NCBI RefSeq assembly: GCF_035917235.1
Contig: NZ_CP108423.1
Span: forward strand, 4,431,501-4,495,500
DNA: 64,000 bases
Reading direction: 5' to 3'
Origin: Streptomyces sp. NBC_01294
GTDB taxonomy: Bacteria > Actinomycetota > Actinomycetes > Streptomycetales > Streptomycetaceae
The translations under genes were made by a program, and so were the position numbers. Under the pieces are notes generated by a model. That model ran no database searches. It was given only the letters and a program-made list of their open reading frames with translations, and was not told where the DNA came from. Shown piece after piece: positions 31,954-40,455 of the stretch (positions are counted from its first letter, which is position 1; each line of letters begins with the position of its first letter).

Positions 31954-32748
31954 CTACCCCCGGCCCGTCCAGGGCGCTCCGGGGACCACCAGCGGGGAGC
32001 CCGTGACCGGGTCCGGTATGACGATCGAGGCGAGGCCGAACACCTCGTGGACCAGTTCGGCGGTGACCACCTCCGACGGGGGACCCTCGGCGACCACGCG
32101 GCCCGCCTTCATCGCGATCAGGTGGTCCGCGTAGCGCGCCGCCTGGTTCAGGTCGTGGAGGACGGCGACGACCGTGCGGCCCCGGTCGTGGTTGAGGCGG
32201 CGGACGAGGTCCAGGACCTCCACCTGGTGGGCGATGTCCAGGAAGGTCGTCGGCTCGTCGAGCAGCAGCAGGTCGGTGTCCTGGGCCAGGGCCATGGCGA
32301 TCCACACGCGCTGGCGCTGCCCGCCCGACAGCTCGTCCACCGGGCGGTCCGCCAGGTCGGCGACCGACGTGCGGGCCATCGCGTCGGTCACGGCCCGCTC
32401 GTCCTCCCTCGACCACTGCTGCCACCAGTGCTGGTGGGGCTGGCGGCCGCGCGCCACCAGGTCGCCGACGGTGATCGCCTCCGGGGCCACCGGGGACTGC
32501 GGGAGCAGCCCTATGGTCTGCGCGATCTGCCGGGTGGGCAGCGAGGACAGGGCGGCCCCGTCCAGCAGGACCGCGCCCGAGCGGGGCTTCAGCAGCCGGC
32601 CGAGCGCCCGCAGGGTCGTCGACTTGCCGCAGGCGTTCGGCCCGACGATCACCGTCACCTTGCCGTCGGGCACGGCGAGGTCCAGGTCCTCCACCACCAC
32701 GCGGTCTTCGTAGGCGAGTGTCAGGGCGCGAGCGGAAAGCCGGGTCAC
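31954..32748 (-). CDS. FecE/FepC-type siderophore ABC transporter ATP-binding protein
   Basis: 264 residues from a GTG at 32748 that overlaps the permease stop (GTGA) and has GGAGG six bases upstream. Walker [12 protein letters not shown] (about 37-47), Q-loop LLPQSP, signature [17 protein letters not shown], Walker [17 protein letters not shown], and the switch His in [16 protein letters not shown]. The family energises uptake of ferric siderophores, heme or cobalamin; the FepC-like LSGGQRQR and [13 protein letters not shown] favour siderophores. Last gene of a three-gene operon; the TnpB element lies directly beyond its 3' end. Confidence 0.94.
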   Translation of the reverse strand: MTRLSARALTLAYEDRVVVEDLDLAVPDGKVTVIVGPNACGKSTTLRALGRLLKPRSGAVLLDGAALSSLPTRQIAQTIGLLPQSPVAPEAITVGDLVARGRQPHQHWWQQWSREDERAVTDAMARTSVADLADRPVDELSGGQRQRVWIAMALAQDTDLLLLDEPTTFLDIAHQVEVLDLVRRLNHDRGRTVVAVLHDLNQAARYADHLIAMKAGRVVAEGPPSEVVTAELVHEVFGLASIVIPDPVTGSPLVVPGAPWTGRG

Positions 32749-33788
32749 CGGTTGCCTCCAGTACGGCTGCGGACGATCAGCCAGATCAGGTACGGGGCTC
32801 CGACGGCGGCGGTCAGCACGCCCACCGGGAGCTCGGTCGGCGACAGCAGCCGCCGGGCGAGGAGATCGCCGAACACCACGATCACCGCGCCCGTCAGCGC
32901 CGAGCACAGCAGGGGGATCTGCGCGGTCCGCGCCATGCGCCGCGCGATCTGCGGCGCGAGCAGCGCCACGAAGTCCACCGGGCCGGCCGCGCCCGTGGCC
33001 ACCGAGGCCAGGACCACGCCGAGGGCGATGAGCCCGAGCCGGACCCGGCCCAGACGCACCCCGAGCGCGGTGGCCGTGTCGTCGTCGAGCGCGACCGTGC
33101 GCTGCGCCCGCGCCGCCCACAGCACGCCCGGCAGCAGGAGCAGCAGGGTCCAGGCCAGTGGTGCCGCGACGTCCCAGCCGCGGCCGTTCAGGGATCCCGT
33201 CATCCAGATCTGCGCCTGCTGGGCGACGAGGTGGTCGCCCTTGGTCATCAGCAGGGTGGTCACCGACCGCAGGGCGATGGCGAAGCCGATGCCGATGAGC
33301 ACGAACCGGCCCGCGTGCAGACCGCCCCGCCACGCGAAGACGTACACGAGCACGGCCGCGACGAGGCCGCCGAGGACGGAGAGGTACGGGAGCACCGCGT
33401 ACGAGGTGACGCCGAAGGTCAGCGCCGCCACCGTGACGGCGCTCGCGCCCTGGCTGACGCCGATGATGTCGGGGGAGGCCAGCGGGTTGCGGGCCACGGT
33501 CTGGATCAGCGCGCCGGCGACCCCGAAGGCCAGGCCGACGAGCAGCCCGACCGTCATCCGGGGCAGCCGCAGGGTGCCGACGACCAGTTCGTGCGGGGAG
33601 GGCCGCCCGAGCAGCACCTTCACGACCTCGCCGGGCGCGACGGTGGATTCGCCCACGGACAGGTAGACGACGCACACGGCGGCCAGCAGCACGGAGAGGG
33701 ACAGGGCCACGGCCGCGGCCCGGCGGTGCAGCAGGAACGAGCCGCGGCCGGTGCGCACCAGGGTGTGTCCGAAGGGGACGGCGCTCAT
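32745..33788 (-). CDS. FecCD-family siderophore ABC permease (second)
   Basis: 347 residues from the ATG at 33788, overlapping the upstream permease stop (ATGA). About nine to ten helices with the FecCD signatures [44 protein letters not shown], the EAA-like loop [38 protein letters not shown], and [26 protein letters not shown]. Forms the membrane pore with the first permease. The longer open frame reaching 34760 is an antisense-like shadow and rejected. Confidence 0.94.
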   Translation of the reverse strand: MSAVPFGHTLVRTGRGSFLLHRRAAAVALSLSVLLAAVCVVYLSVGESTVAPGEVVKVLLGRPSPHELVVGTLRLPRMTVGLLVGLAFGVAGALIQTVARNPLASPDIIGVSQGASAVTVAALTFGVTSYAVLPYLSVLGGLVAAVLVYVFAWRGGLHAGRFVLIGIGFAIALRSVTTLLMTKGDHLVAQQAQIWMTGSLNGRGWDVAAPLAWTLLLLLPGVLWAARAQRTVALDDDTATALGVRLGRVRLGLIALGVVLASVATGAAGPVDFVALLAPQIARRMARTAQIPLLCSALTGAVIVVFGDLLARRLLSPTELPVGVLTAAVGAPYLIWLIVRSRTGGNR

Positions 33789-34807
33789 GCGGCCACCGCC
33801 TTGCGGCGGACCAGCACGACGAGGAACGGCACTCCGATGAGGGCCGTCATCACGCCGGCGGGGACCTCGCCCGGCGGCACCACGACCCGTCCGACCACGT
33901 CCGCGACGAGCAGCATCACCGGCCCGGTCAGCGCGGCCATCGGCAGGACCCAGCGGTGGTCGTTGCCGACGACGGCCCGGACGATGTGCGGGACGGCGAG
34001 CCCGATGAAGGCGATCGGTCCGGCCGCGGCGACGCCCGCGCCGGTGAGCACGGTGGCCCCGAGCCCGCCGATGATCCGGACGGCGGCCACGTTCTGCCCG
34101 AGCCCCTTGGCGACGTCCTCGCCGAGCGCCAGGGCGTCCAGGCCGCGCGCCACGCAGACCACGAGTACGGCGCCGACCAGCAGGAACGGCCAGATCTGGT
34201 GGATGACCCGGGCGTTCTGCTCGCCGGCCACCGAGCCGACCTGCCAGAACCGGAACTCGTCCAGGGTCGAGGCCTTCGTCGTCAGCACCGCCACGGTGAC
34301 CGACACGAGCAGCGCGTTGATCGCGGCGCCGCCCAGTGCCAGCTTCACGGGGGTGGCGCCGCCGCGTCCGCGGGAGGCGACGGCGTAGACGGCGACGGAG
34401 GCGACCGCGGCGCCCGCGAAGGCGAACCACACGTAGCCGGTCAGCGTGTGCACCCCCGCGAAGGCGATGGCGCAGACGACCGCGACCCCGGCACCCTGGC
34501 TGATGCCGAGGATGCCGGGGTCGGCTATCGGGTTGCGGGTGATGCCCTGGAGCACGGTCCCGGCGAGGGCGAGGGCCGCGCCGACCATCAGGGCGATCAG
34601 GGTGCGCGGGACGCGCAGGGTGCGTATGACCTCGGCGTCGGGGCTGCTCGCGCCGTGGAACAGCGCGCCCCACACCTCGGCCGGCGGGACGGGGCGGGCG
34701 CCGACGGCGAGGGAGAGCACCACCGCGCACATGAGTGCGGCGAGCGCGGCTGCCGTCCACCCGATGCGACGGGTCGTCAGGGCGCGTCGGAGGGCGGGCG
34801 CAGACAT
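33785..34807 (-). CDS. FecCD-family siderophore ABC permease (first)
   Basis: 340 residues from the ATG at 34807. Same fold as its partner: [44 protein letters not shown], the [13 protein letters not shown] turn, [34 protein letters not shown], and [27 protein letters not shown]. First gene of the operon; no substrate-binding protein gene is present in the window, so one must be encoded elsewhere. An iron-box-like sequence lies 18-36 bp upstream of the start, implying iron repression. Confidence 0.94.
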   Translation of the reverse strand: MSAPALRRALTTRRIGWTAAALAALMCAVVLSLAVGARPVPPAEVWGALFHGASSPDAEVIRTLRVPRTLIALMVGAALALAGTVLQGITRNPIADPGILGISQGAGVAVVCAIAFAGVHTLTGYVWFAFAGAAVASVAVYAVASRGRGGATPVKLALGGAAINALLVSVTVAVLTTKASTLDEFRFWQVGSVAGEQNARVIHQIWPFLLVGAVLVVCVARGLDALALGEDVAKGLGQNVAAVRIIGGLGATVLTGAGVAAAGPIAFIGLAVPHIVRAVVGNDHRWVLPMAALTGPVMLLVADVVGRVVVPPGEVPAGVMTALIGVPFLVVLVRRKAVAA

Positions 34808-34824
34808 GTCACCATTTTCACGAA

Positions 34825-34843
34825 TTTGGTAAGGCGGCCCTGA
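34825..34843 (-). promoter_or_regulatory. iron-box-like operator (DmdR/IdeR type)
   Basis: TTTGGTAAGGCGGCCCTGA agrees with the actinobacterial iron box (TTAGGTTAGGCTAACCTAA) at 13 of 19 positions. It lies between the siderophore permease operon and the divergent HAD gene, 18 bp from the permease start. The match is imperfect, so this is a prediction. Confidence 0.45.
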
Positions 34844-34910
34844 GTGTACGTTCCCCTTGCGGAGGCCTGGAGTCCGCCTCCCGTACGGCCGCCTCGGCAC
34901 AATGGTGGGT

Positions 34911-35528
34911 ATGAACCTCACAGTCGGCTTCGACCTCGACATGACCCTCATCGACTCGCGCCCTGGAATCAAGGCCGCCTACCAGGCGCTGTCGGCTGAG
35001 ACGGGCACGTTCATCGACGCCGACGCGGCGGTCACGCGGCTCGGGCCGCCGCTGGACGAGGAGCTGGCGTACTGGTTCCCGGAGGCCGAGATCCCGGCCA
35101 TGGCGGACCGCTACCGGGAGATCTATCCCACGTACGCCATCGAGCCGACCCCGGCGATGCCCGGCGCCCGCGAGGCGATCGAGGCCGTCCAGGCGCTCGG
35201 CGGCCGCGCGATCGTCGTCACGGCCAAGCACGAGCCCAACGCCCGCCTGCACCTGGCGCACCTGGGCATCGAGGCGGACGCGGTCATCGGCTGGCTCTGG
35301 GCGGAGGCGAAGGCCGGTGCGCTGCGCGAGTACGGGGCGCAGGTCTACGTCGGCGACCACGTGGGCGACGTACGCGGGGCCCGTACGGCCGGCGCGCTGT
35401 CCGTGGCGGTGCCGACCGGCCCGTGCCCGGAGCCGGAACTGCGCGCGGCGGGCGCGGACGTGGTGCTGCCCGACCTCACGGCGCTGCCGCAGTGGCTCGC
35501 GCAGTACGTCGCCGCGCAGCCCGTCTAG
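34911..35528 (+). CDS. HAD family hydrolase (phosphatase-like)
   Basis: 205 residues from the ATG at 34911. Motif I is VGFDLDMTLIDSRPG (nucleophile and acid Asp), motif II is in IVVTAKHEPNARLHL, and motif III/IV is QVYVGDHVGDVRGARTAGALSVAVPTGP. A helical cap lies between about residues 18 and 85. Most similar in layout to phosphoglycolate phosphatase/PhnX-type HAD subfamily IA enzymes. Substrate cannot be deduced. Divergent from the siderophore operon. Confidence 0.9.
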   Translation: MNLTVGFDLDMTLIDSRPGIKAAYQALSAETGTFIDADAAVTRLGPPLDEELAYWFPEAEIPAMADRYREIYPTYAIEPTPAMPGAREAIEAVQALGGRAIVVTAKHEPNARLHLAHLGIEADAVIGWLWAEAKAGALREYGAQVYVGDHVGDVRGARTAGALSVAVPTGPCPEPELRAAGADVVLPDLTALPQWLAQYVAAQPV

Positions 35529-35590
35529 CGGCCCCGCGCAGTCAGTCCAGGGCCCCCGCGCGGTCCGTCTGGTCGCTGCCGCGCCGCGGC

Positions 35591-35842
35591 TCAGGCCTGC
35601 GAGGCCCGGGCGGCCTTGCGCTGGGCCGCGGCCGAGCGGAGCACGCCCGCCGCGGAGATGGCGAAGCCGACGCCCATGAGCATGCAGACGGCCCACGCGT
35701 ACGACGGGAACGGGTCGATGTCGAGGAACAGCGGAGCCATGGTCGCCAGTGTGGCCACGGCCCCGGCGATGAACACGATGCCGCCGGCCTTGACGAGTCC
35801 GTCGCCGGGCCGCGCTTCGTCGGAATGAGGAGTAACAGTCAC
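35591..35842 (-). CDS. small two-helix membrane protein, hypothetical
   Basis: 83 residues. Short polar head, then helix GGIVFIAGAVATLATMAPLFL, a short loop DIDPFPSY, helix AWAVCMLMGVGFAISAAGVLRSA, and a basic tail AAQRKAARASQA. The pattern is conserved among Streptomyces small membrane proteins located beside the cold-shock/menaquinone region. Divergent from the cold-shock gene. Function unknown. Confidence 0.75.
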   Translation of the reverse strand: MTVTPHSDEARPGDGLVKAGGIVFIAGAVATLATMAPLFLDIDPFPSYAWAVCMLMGVGFAISAAGVLRSAAAQRKAARASQA

Positions 35843-35899
35843 CTCACCAGGGTAGTTCCCTGGCCGAAGGCAGCCGACGGTGAAGGACCGGGGAACGTC

Positions 35900-35927
35900 T
35901 TGTCACCCGGCCCCTGACCATTAGCCT
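35900..35927 (+). promoter_or_regulatory. promoter of the cold-shock gene
   Basis: TTGTCA (35900-35905) and TAGCCT (35922-35927) are spaced by 16 bases. A start near 35934 would give an untranslated leader of about 88 bases before the GTG at 36022, as is usual for cold-shock genes. Prediction from motif only. Confidence 0.5.
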
Positions 35928-36021
35928 TGAGGTGGCGGGTCACACATGGCCCGCTGCGCTGTTGTCCGGAGCCGTAGCACGGCACTTCGGACCCCGACGA
36001 GCACAAGGACAGAGGACGGAC

Positions 36022-36405
36022 GTGCCTACCGGCAAGGTCAAGTGGTTCAACAGTGAGAAGGGCTTCGGCTTTCTCTCCCGTGACGACGGCGGCGACGTCT
36101 TCGTCCACTCGTCGGTGCTCCCTGCCGGGGTCGACTCCCTCAAGCCCGGCCAGCGCGTCGAGTTCGGTGTCGTCGCGGGTCAGCGCGGTGACCAGGCACT
36201 TTCGGTGACGGTACTGGACCCGGCACCGTCCGTCGCGGCGGCGCAGCGCCGCAAGCCCGACGAGCTCGCCTCGATCGTGCAGGACCTCACGACCCTGCTG
36301 GAGAACATCACTCCGATGCTGGAGCGCGGCCGCTACCCCGACAAGGTGCACGGCACGAAGATCGCCGGTCTGCTGCGCGCGGTGGCCGACCAGCTCGACG
36401 TCTGA
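36022..36405 (+). CDS. cold-shock domain protein with C-terminal extension
   Basis: 127 residues from a GTG with AGAGGA six bases upstream. The CSD occupies about 1-67: PTGKVKWFNSEKGFGFLSRDDGGDVFVHSSVLP carries RNP1 (KGFGFL) and RNP2 (VFVHSS), the nucleic-acid-binding motifs. An extension of about 60 residues follows (KPDELASIVQDLTTLLENITPMLERGRYPDKVHGTKIAGLLRAVADQLDV), typical of the longer Streptomyces CspB-like proteins rather than the 67-residue ones. Binds single-stranded nucleic acid; role in RNA chaperoning inferred. Confidence 0.95.
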   Translation: MPTGKVKWFNSEKGFGFLSRDDGGDVFVHSSVLPAGVDSLKPGQRVEFGVVAGQRGDQALSVTVLDPAPSVAAAQRRKPDELASIVQDLTTLLENITPMLERGRYPDKVHGTKIAGLLRAVADQLDV

Positions 36406-36424
36406 CCGTCCCGCCGACGCGCGT

Positions 36425-36468
36425 ACGACCGCGCCCCGCCCCTCCGAAGAGCGGCGGGGCGCGGTCGT
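36425..36468. terminator. bidirectional terminator between cold-shock gene and mqnD
   Basis: A perfect 16-bp inverted repeat (36425-36440 with 36453-36468, 12-base loop) followed by TTT, placed between two convergent genes. Confidence 0.9.
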
Positions 36469-36486
36469 TTCGCCGACGCGCGGGGC

Positions 36487-37344
36487 CTACGGGAAGTCGA
36501 GCGAGCCCGGCGCGATGGCCGGTACCAGCCCCTCGGCCGCGGCCCGGGTCAGCAGCCCGCGCACCGCCGCGTAGCCGGAGTCGCCGAGGCCGGCGGTGAA
36601 CTCGTTGACGTAGAGCCCGATGTGCTGGTCGGCGACGGCCGGGTCCAGCTCCTGCGCGTGCGCGCGGACGTACGGGCGGGAGGCCTCCGGGTCGTCCCAG
36701 GCCATCCGGACCGACGTCCGGGCCGACTCGGCCAGCGCGCGCAGCCGCTCGGCGCCCAGTGACCGCTTGGCGATGATCGCGCCGAGCGGGATCGGCAGCC
36801 CGGTCGTGGACTCCCAGTGCTCGCCCATGTCGGCCAGGCAGTGCAGCCCGTAGTCCTGATAGGTGAACCGGGCCTCGTGGATGACCAGTCCGGCGTCCAC
36901 CCGGCCGTCGCGGACCGCCGGCATGATCTCGTGGAACGGCAGGACGACCACCTTGCCGACGCCCTCCGGCAGGACGTCCGCCGCCCACAGCCGGAACAGC
37001 AGGTAGGCGGTGGAGCGTTCGCTCGGGACGGCGACCGTCTTCCCGGCCAGCTCCAGGCCGGGCTCCCGGGTGAGGACCAGCGGGCCGCAGCCGCGCCCCA
37101 GGGCCCCGCCGCAGGGCAGCAGCGCGTACTCCTCCAGCACCCAGGGCAGGACGGCGTACGACACCTTCAGCACGTCCAGCTCGCCGCGCTCGGCCATGCC
37201 GTTGGTGAGGTCGATGTCGGCGAAGGTGACGTCGAGGGCGGGCGCTCCCGGGACGCGGCCGTGCGCCCACGCGTCGAAGACGAACGTGTCGTTCGGGCAG
37301 GGCGAGTAGGCGATCCTCAGCGGTTCACCGGTGCTGGTGCTCAT
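36487..37344 (-). CDS. mqnD: 1,4-dihydroxy-6-naphthoate synthase (futalosine pathway)
   Basis: 285 residues from the ATG at 37344. Starts RIAYSPCPNDTFVFDAWAHGR, the MqnD hallmark, followed by VTFADIDLTNGMAERGELDVLKVSYAVLPWVLEEYALLPCGGALGRGCGPLV and HIGLYVNEFTAGLGDSGYAAV. MqnD belongs to the periplasmic-binding-protein-like fold but is cytoplasmic. It converts cyclic dehypoxanthine futalosine to dihydroxynaphthoate on the way to menaquinone. It overlaps mqnB by 20 bp, so both are one transcript. Confidence 0.97.
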   Translation of the reverse strand: MSTSTGEPLRIAYSPCPNDTFVFDAWAHGRVPGAPALDVTFADIDLTNGMAERGELDVLKVSYAVLPWVLEEYALLPCGGALGRGCGPLVLTREPGLELAGKTVAVPSERSTAYLLFRLWAADVLPEGVGKVVVLPFHEIMPAVRDGRVDAGLVIHEARFTYQDYGLHCLADMGEHWESTTGLPIPLGAIIAKRSLGAERLRALAESARTSVRMAWDDPEASRPYVRAHAQELDPAVADQHIGLYVNEFTAGLGDSGYAAVRGLLTRAAAEGLVPAIAPGSLDFP

Positions 37345-38056
37345 GGCGTTCTCCCCAGTTCGCGAGTACGGGCCCCAGCACGCGGAAGCCGTCGGCGAGC
37401 GCGGCGAGCGCCTCCCCGATCCGCCAGGCGGCACGGTCACGCGGGCCCACGGCGTTGGACACGGCGCGGATCTCCAGTACGGGCAGCCCGTGCGCGGCGG
37501 CCGCCTCCGCGACCCCGAACCCTTCCATGGCCTCGGCCCCGGCCATCGGGTGCCGGGCGGCGAGCGCGGCGGCCCGTTCGGCGGTGCCGGTGACGGTGGA
37601 GACGGTCAGCACGGGCGCGAGCAGCGCCCCGGTCGCCTCGGCGGCGCGGGCCGCGAGTTCGGGCGGCGGCAGGTGCACGCTGTGCCCGAAGCCGAGCGCC
37701 GTCACGTCGAGGAAGCCTTCGGGGGTCTCGGCGCCCAGGTCGGCGGCGACGATCGCGTCCGCGACCACGAGGGAGCCGAGCGGGGCGGCGGGCGCGAACC
37801 CGCCGCCGATGCCGGCGGAGACGACGAGGTGGTAGTCGGCGAGGACCAGGGCGGTGGCGGTGCCGGCGGCGGCAGCCGCCGGACCGACACCCCCGACGAG
37901 CACGTCGAGGGCGATGCCCGGGAGGTCCCGCCGGGTGGTGCGGTAGCCACCGGGAAGGGTGCGCGGCTCAGGACCGGGAGCGTCCGGATGAGGGGTGAGG
38001 CCGGCGACGACGGAGTCTGCCTCCGCCGCCACCGCGGTCACGACGAGCGCGCGCAC
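37325..38056 (-). CDS. mqnB: futalosine hydrolase
   Basis: 243 residues, nucleoside phosphorylase/hydrolase fold. Seen: RALVVTAVAAEADSVVAGL at the N-terminus, VLVGGVGPAAAAAGTATAL, VVSAGIGGGFAPAAPLGSLVVADAIVAADLGAETPEGF and the substrate-binding MAGAEAMEGFGVAEAAAAHGLPVLEIRAVSNAVGPRDR. MqnB removes hypoxanthine from futalosine, the step before MqnC and MqnD. Gene order mqnB-mqnD is typical of Streptomyces. Start at 38056. Confidence 0.95.
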   Translation of the reverse strand: MRALVVTAVAAEADSVVAGLTPHPDAPGPEPRTLPGGYRTTRRDLPGIALDVLVGGVGPAAAAAGTATALVLADYHLVVSAGIGGGFAPAAPLGSLVVADAIVAADLGAETPEGFLDVTALGFGHSVHLPPPELAARAAEATGALLAPVLTVSTVTGTAERAAALAARHPMAGAEAMEGFGVAEAAAAHGLPVLEIRAVSNAVGPRDRAAWRIGEALAALADGFRVLGPVLANWGERHEHQHR

Positions 38057-38070
38057 CGGTGGCCGTCCGG

Positions 38071-38562
38071 TTACTTGAGCTTGAGGTTGAAGGACCAGAC
38101 GGCGAGCGGCTTGCCGTCCTCGCCGATCTGGAGGAAGGCGAGCTTCTTCGAGGCGGGGGCCTCGCCCTGGCCGCCCGTCGCGAAGACGTCGGCGCCCGGG
38201 AAGCTGCGGTAGGTGTTGGAGGAGGGCTCGGTGATCGGCTGGCCGTCCAGCACCGCCGACCAGCGCCTGCCGTCCTCGACGATCTCGGGCTCGACGCCGA
38301 GACGCAGGGTGTCACCCCGGGCGTACTCGACGGTCTTGGGGTTCTTCAGGTTCGTGAGGCACTCCTGAACCTCTTCCAAGGCGAGCTCCTTGCCGTCGTT
38401 GTGGCAGGAGGCTTCGGCGGACACCGACGAGGTGCCGACCGTCACGGTCGCCAGCGGTGTCGGCTTCTCGCCGCAGGCGGAGAGGAGGAGGAAGCCGGCG
38501 GACACGGCTCCGAGGGCCGCGACGCTGCGGCGGGCCCTACCCGAGAAAAGCGGTGCGGTCAT
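38071..38562 (-). CDS. DUF2771 lipoprotein
   Basis: 163 residues. Signal ends in a lipobox (LLLSACGEK), so it is anchored outside the membrane. The remainder fits DUF2771: VTVGTSSVSAEASCHNDGK, CLTNLKNPKTVEYARGDTLRLGVEPEIVEDGRRWSAVLDGQPI and a WSFNLKLK terminus. Function unknown. It is 14 bp upstream of mqnB and on the same strand, so possibly co-transcribed. Confidence 0.92.
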   Translation of the reverse strand: MTAPLFSGRARRSVAALGAVSAGFLLLSACGEKPTPLATVTVGTSSVSAEASCHNDGKELALEEVQECLTNLKNPKTVEYARGDTLRLGVEPEIVEDGRRWSAVLDGQPITEPSSNTYRSFPGADVFATGGQGEAPASKKLAFLQIGEDGKPLAVWSFNLKLK

Positions 38563-38656
38563 GAGCCGAAGGCTATCGGGCCCCTGGGCTGCGCCGCTGC
38601 ATGGGGTCCCGGCGGGGGTGTGCGGCGCGGCGCGAAGTCCGGCCGCGGCGCCGTTG

Positions 38657-38746
38657 CCGGGGCTCCGCCCGGATACGCGCGCTCCGCGCCCGTGCCCTCA
38701 AACGCCGGGCGGGCTGGATTTTCCAGCCCCGCCGGCGTTTGAGGCG
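38657..38746. repeat. intergenic repeat element, paired arms
   Basis: A variant hairpin-bearing copy in plus orientation, then an inverted copy. The central part is a long perfect-like stem described separately. It lies between the DUF2771 start and the 3' end of the MFS gene. Confidence 0.8.
38696..38744. terminator. long hairpin formed by two inverted repeat copies
   Basis: Arms 38696-38718 and 38722-38744 pair at 21 of 23 positions around a TTT loop. It sits 11 bp beyond the MFS stop at 38755 and probably ends that transcript. Confidence 0.85.
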
Positions 38747-38754
38747 GCGGGCGG

Positions 38755-40128
38755 CTATGCCACCCGTGGGCGGGAAGAGGCGGCGGCGGAGTGGCGGGGG
38801 GCCGAGAGGACGCCGCGGACGGCCATCGTCGCGCCCAGGGCGACGATGGCCGCGGCCACCGACATGCCCAGTACGCCGTTCAGCGGCAGGGCGATCCCGA
38901 TCGCACCGCCCAGCACCCAGGCCACCTGGAGCAACGTCTCCGAACGGGCGAACGCCGACGTGCGCACCGCCTCCGGGACGTCCCGCTGGATCATCGCGTC
39001 CAGCGACAGCTTCGCCAGCGCCTGGCAGAAGCCCGCCGTCGCGCCCAGCACGGCCATGAACAGCCCGCTGAAGAAGACCGCCGCGAGCACCGCGACGCCC
39101 AGGGTCAGGCACAGCACCGCCGCGATGATCGCCTCGGGGGCCCGCGCCCGCAGCCACGCGCCGACCGCCGTGCCGCACGCGTTGCCCACGCCCGCCGACA
39201 CGCCCACGATCCCCAGCGACACGGCCGCGCTCTGCCCCGCCAGCGGATGCTCCCGCAGCAGGAACGCCAGGAAGAAGATCAGGAACCCGGACAGCCCGCG
39301 CATCGCCGCGTTCGCCAGCAGCCCGCACAGCACCGAACGGCTCACCGTCCGCAGCCCCGGCCGCTTCGAGTGCGCCTCGTGCGTGGACAGCCGGGCCCGG
39401 CGCTCGCCCTTCGCCTCGTCCACCTTGTGCGGCAGCGTGAAGGCCGCGAAGGCGCCGCACACGAAGATGACCGAGGCCCCGTACAGGGGCCACTGCGGCC
39501 CGATCATGTTCAGTCCCGCACCCACCGGCGCCGCCACGCCCGTGGCCAGCAGGCCCGCCAGCGTGACCCGCGAGTTCGCCTTGACGAGTGAGAATTTCGG
39601 CGGCAGCAGCCGGGGCACCACCGCGCTGCGCACCACCCCGTACGACTTGGACGCCACCAGCACGCCCAGCGCCGCGGGATACAGCTGTATTCCCCCCGTC
39701 GCCACCGCGCCCGACATCGTCACCGCGAGCAGCGCCCGGGCCAGCATCGCGGCCGCCATCGACGCCCGGCGGCCGTGCGGCAGCCGGTCCAGGAGCGGAC
39801 CGATGACCGGGGCCAGCAGGGTGAAGGGAGCCATCGTGATCGCCAGGTACAGGGCCACCCGGCCGCGCGCCTCGTCCGTGGGGACGGAGAAGAACACCGT
39901 CGTGGCCAGCGCGACCGTGATCATCATGTCGCCGGCGCCGTTGATGGCGTGCAGCTCGATCAGCTTGCCGAGACCCGACTCGCCGGCCCCGTGCGCGTGC
40001 GTGGCCCGCCGGATCCCCCGCGCCGTACCGGTGAAAGGCCGCTGCAGGGCATGCCCGACAGCCCGGCCGGCCCGCCTGGCCGGTCCCGAGCCGTCGTGGG
40101 ACGACCGTACGGGTGCCACACTCGACAT
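38755..40128 (-). CDS. MFS transporter
   Basis: 457 residues from the ATG at 40128; the frame continues far upstream but the signature begins here. N-terminal cytoplasmic tail of about 60 residues, then 12 helices. Recognisable segments: INGAGDMMITVALATTVFF, TLLAPVIGPLLDRLPHGRRASMAAAM (loop 2-3 pattern), LQVAWVLGGAIGIALPL. It resembles an exporter-like MFS group conserved beside DUF3027 in Streptomyces. Substrate unknown. Divergent from the DUF3027 gene. Confidence 0.9.
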   Translation of the reverse strand: MSSVAPVRSSHDGSGPARRAGRAVGHALQRPFTGTARGIRRATHAHGAGESGLGKLIELHAINGAGDMMITVALATTVFFSVPTDEARGRVALYLAITMAPFTLLAPVIGPLLDRLPHGRRASMAAAMLARALLAVTMSGAVATGGIQLYPAALGVLVASKSYGVVRSAVVPRLLPPKFSLVKANSRVTLAGLLATGVAAPVGAGLNMIGPQWPLYGASVIFVCGAFAAFTLPHKVDEAKGERRARLSTHEAHSKRPGLRTVSRSVLCGLLANAAMRGLSGFLIFFLAFLLREHPLAGQSAAVSLGIVGVSAGVGNACGTAVGAWLRARAPEAIIAAVLCLTLGVAVLAAVFFSGLFMAVLGATAGFCQALAKLSLDAMIQRDVPEAVRTSAFARSETLLQVAWVLGGAIGIALPLNGVLGMSVAAAIVALGATMAVRGVLSAPRHSAAASSRPRVA

Positions 40129-40455
40129 AGTGCCCCACCCGGCCCTGCCGGGCGCCTCCCGGCGCGTCGCGGAGCCGGTGCCATGTCCGCGAATCGGACC
40201 TTGCATGTGTGCCCGAGGCTTAAGAGGAGGTAGCGTGCGTAGCGCGCCACCGGCGGTTGCTCCTGGCCGCGCGCCTCTTCGTGATCCCGCAGAATGGATC
40301 GCAGTGAGGTGCGCCCGGAGTCCGATCGGGTGCGGACGTCGACGCGGCCCTCTGGTCCGCTCCGCCCGCGCCACGTACGGACAGCACCGACGGGTCGTTG
40401 TGGACGACAGTACGGACGGCGCACACGTGAGACGGCGTAGGAGAGAACGAGACCA
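40129..40455. other. divergent intergenic region between MFS and DUF3027 genes
   Basis: 327 bp. Short open frames here have Arg/Pro-rich shadow composition and no start signal, so I call none. A run AAGAGGAGG at 40221-40229 looks like a ribosome site but no downstream gene uses it. Both promoters must lie here; none is convincing by eye. Confidence 0.35.

Noticed and set aside
31954..33675. 573-codon minus frame containing the siderophore ATPase
   Set aside because: The real start is the GTG at 32748, where the ATPase signature begins and overlaps the permease stop. The upstream part is a shadow of the permease gene.
40220..40426. 68-codon minus-strand frame in the MFS/DUF3027 gap
   Set aside because: Unlike real genes here it has no ribosome site and a mixed composition, with no recognisable similarity.
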